This document shows positions 28,055 to 28,965 of a stretch of DNA of 28,965 nt, piece after piece. The stretch lies in the IMG/VR virus record IMGVR_UViG_3300036861_000211, positions 1 through 28,965 of that record. The stretch is one strand, 5' to 3'. Source of the stretch: a virus. The notes below the pieces were generated by a model, which was given only the letters and a program-made list of their open reading frames with translations, did no database searches and was not told where the DNA came from. A program made the translations under genes and the position numbers. Within the stretch, counting starts at the first letter, position 1, and every line of letters starts with the position of its first letter.

Positions 28055-28263
28055 ATGGTCTGACGCTCGTTCTCATCGGTCTCGCCTTCTTCGCAGGATG
28101 GAAGCTCCGAGGGAACTGGGATCGAGCCCGCTGCGCTTTCGACCGGCTCATGGGGATCCCCGACGACATCGTCTTCACGCCTTCGAGCAACTTCTACGAC
28201 CACGAGCAGGACGATATGGACGTCATCGTCCGGCGCTTCTACGACAGGGAACTCGAGGACTGA
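28051..28263 (+). CDS. Small N-terminally anchored membrane protein
   Basis: A 70-residue protein starting at GTG 28051 (GTGA overlap). Residues 2-18 form a membrane helix (GLTLVLIGLAFFAGWKL); the rest is soluble and acidic, ending VIVRRFYDRELED. The single helix and acidic tail are not diagnostic of any family. Its stop overlaps the next ATG by one base. Confidence 0.55.
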   Translation: MNGLTLVLIGLAFFAGWKLRGNWDRARCAFDRLMGIPDDIVFTPSSNFYDHEQDDMDVIVRRFYDRELED

Positions 28264-28787
28264 TGAGCCGTCAGGTCGCCATCCCCTGCTCGGCTTGCGG
28301 TCGCAAGTTCGGCGGACAGGACACGTTCGAGCGTCATCAGGTCATCGCAGGTGATCGGAAACGCTGCCGTTCCGACCAAGAACTGCCCGTACGGGGCTTC
28401 TGGCGGGACCGTGCGTACGTCTGGCACCGGGGGCCTATGTCCGGGCAAACGTCGCTCCTCCCGCTCTCTACCGGCCCGGAATCGACGCTCCCTCACAAGC
28501 TTGCACGCGGCTCCGACCCGATCACGTCCAAGGTCGCCGCCCGTGCCATCGCCTACCGAACCGGAACCGTCAAGGCCCGTCTCCTCGCCGCCTACCTCGA
28601 AGAGCCTTCGGGCCTCACCGACGAGGAAGCGGCGATCCGGGTCGGGATCGAGCTCTACCAGGCCACGAAAAGATGTGCCGATCTGAGAAACGACGGGGTC
28701 ATCGTCGCCACCGGAGTTCGCAAGGGTGCCGCTGGCTTGGAGCGGATGGTCTGCAAGACCCACGTCTACGCCGAGGTGAGTGCGTGA
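28263..28787 (+). CDS. Zinc finger and winged-helix-like DNA-binding protein
   Basis: A 174-residue protein starting at ATG 28263. Residues 9-36 form a C2H2-like finger (C9, C12, H25; CSACGRKFGGQDTFERHQ), with C35 (KRC) as a possible fourth ligand. Residues 84-165 look like a winged helix (DPITSKVAARAIAYRTGTVK, EEAAIRVGIELYQATKRCAD and LRNDGVIVATGVRKG), a motif found in phage early proteins. A regulatory or DNA-binding role is likely. The gene overlaps the previous stop by one base. Confidence 0.65.
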   Translation: MSRQVAIPCSACGRKFGGQDTFERHQVIAGDRKRCRSDQELPVRGFWRDRAYVWHRGPMSGQTSLLPLSTGPESTLPHKLARGSDPITSKVAARAIAYRTGTVKARLLAAYLEEPSGLTDEEAAIRVGIELYQATKRCADLRNDGVIVATGVRKGAAGLERMVCKTHVYAEVSA

Positions 28788-28823
28788 ACGAGACTTCGGC
28801 GAACGTGCAGAATGGAGGGCACG

Positions 28824-28965
28824 ATGGAAGTGCGCATGTACCGGGACCCGAATCACCCGGAGTTGGTCGCCGAGATCGAGGCGGCGCTGGCCGAGGCCGA
28901 GTTGACGACGACGCTCGCACCGACCATCGCCGGCCTCATGGGGACGTTCGGGATGACCATCGCGG
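28824..28965 (+). CDS. Start of an unidentified gene, cut by the window edge
   Basis: ATG 28824 follows GGAGGG (28814-28819) with a 4-nt gap and opens a frame running to the edge (47 residues visible: RMYRDPNHPELVAEIEAALA and onward). The helical, acidic character is protein-like. A GTG at 28784 opens an overlapping frame in the GTGA pattern used by its neighbours, but its product is a low-complexity Arg/Gly/Asp run that looks like a shadow. ATG 28812 is also in frame. No family can be assigned. Confidence 0.5.
   Translation, partial: MEVRMYRDPNHPELVAEIEAALAEAELTTTLAPTIAGLMGTFGMTIA

Noticed and set aside
28784-28965. GTG 28784 frame running to the window edge
   Set aside because: It fits the GTGA overlap pattern, but the product is an Arg/Gly/Asp low-complexity run; the frame from ATG 28824 with a GGAGGG SD looks like a real protein.
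1-28965. tRNA genes, CRISPR arrays and insertion sequences
   Set aside because: No cloverleaf with conserved arms, no regular spaced repeats and no transposase frames with terminal inverted repeats were seen by eye; a covariance-model search was not possible.

Overview
The window is a contiguous block of a tailed double-stranded DNA phage genome or an integrated prophage. It is GC-rich, uses many GTG starts and has Shine-Dalgarno (SD) sequences ahead of many genes. It carries an HK97-type head, a long non-contractile tail, an integrase and a short repressor, so I read it as a temperate siphovirus. The host is probably a high-GC bacterium; Actinomycetota is my best guess from codon use and from the CAP and lipoprotein family styles, but the sequence does not prove it. 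I saw no host housekeeping genes, tRNAs, CRISPR arrays or insertion sequences.

Layout. 1-3507: the end of a tail-tip or fibre module, with a 714-residue protein ending in nine tandem repeats, an HNH protein and a BppU-like protein. 3517-4078: two tiny membrane proteins and a second HNH protein. 4024-9249: large terminase, portal, prohead protease and major capsid protein. 9308-11280: head-tail connector and tail-completion genes. 11280-14944: tail tube, the G/T tail chaperone pair with a programmed -1 frameshift site, and the tape measure. 14944-19986: two large tail-tip proteins. 20000-22969: a LAGLIDADG-type mini-gene, an M15 peptidase endolysin, small membrane proteins and an unusual run of exported proteins (an 80-residue protein, an RTX-type beta-roll protein and a CAP-domain protein). 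A strong hairpin terminator at 22984-23013 closes this rightward late operon.

The leftward lysogeny operon (24708-23021) reads repressor, tyrosine integrase, lipoprotein. A short control region (24709-24824) separates it from the rightward early operon. It holds a near-consensus promoter with an 18-bp dyad between -35 and -10, and the transcript would begin at the start codon of a Cro-like gene. The early operon (24825 to the end) is a tightly overlapping chain of small genes: Cro-like protein, two cysteine-rich proteins, a LuxR-type helix-turn-helix protein, a Rad52-like annealing protein, small membrane proteins, and a protein with a zinc finger and a predicted winged helix.

The parts most worth following are the exported RTX/CAP cassette inside the lysis region, the lipoprotein in the repressor-integrase operon, the compact leaderless lysis-lysogeny switch, the G/T frameshift, the apparent CTG start of the protease, and the missing acidic residues in the terminase nuclease domain.
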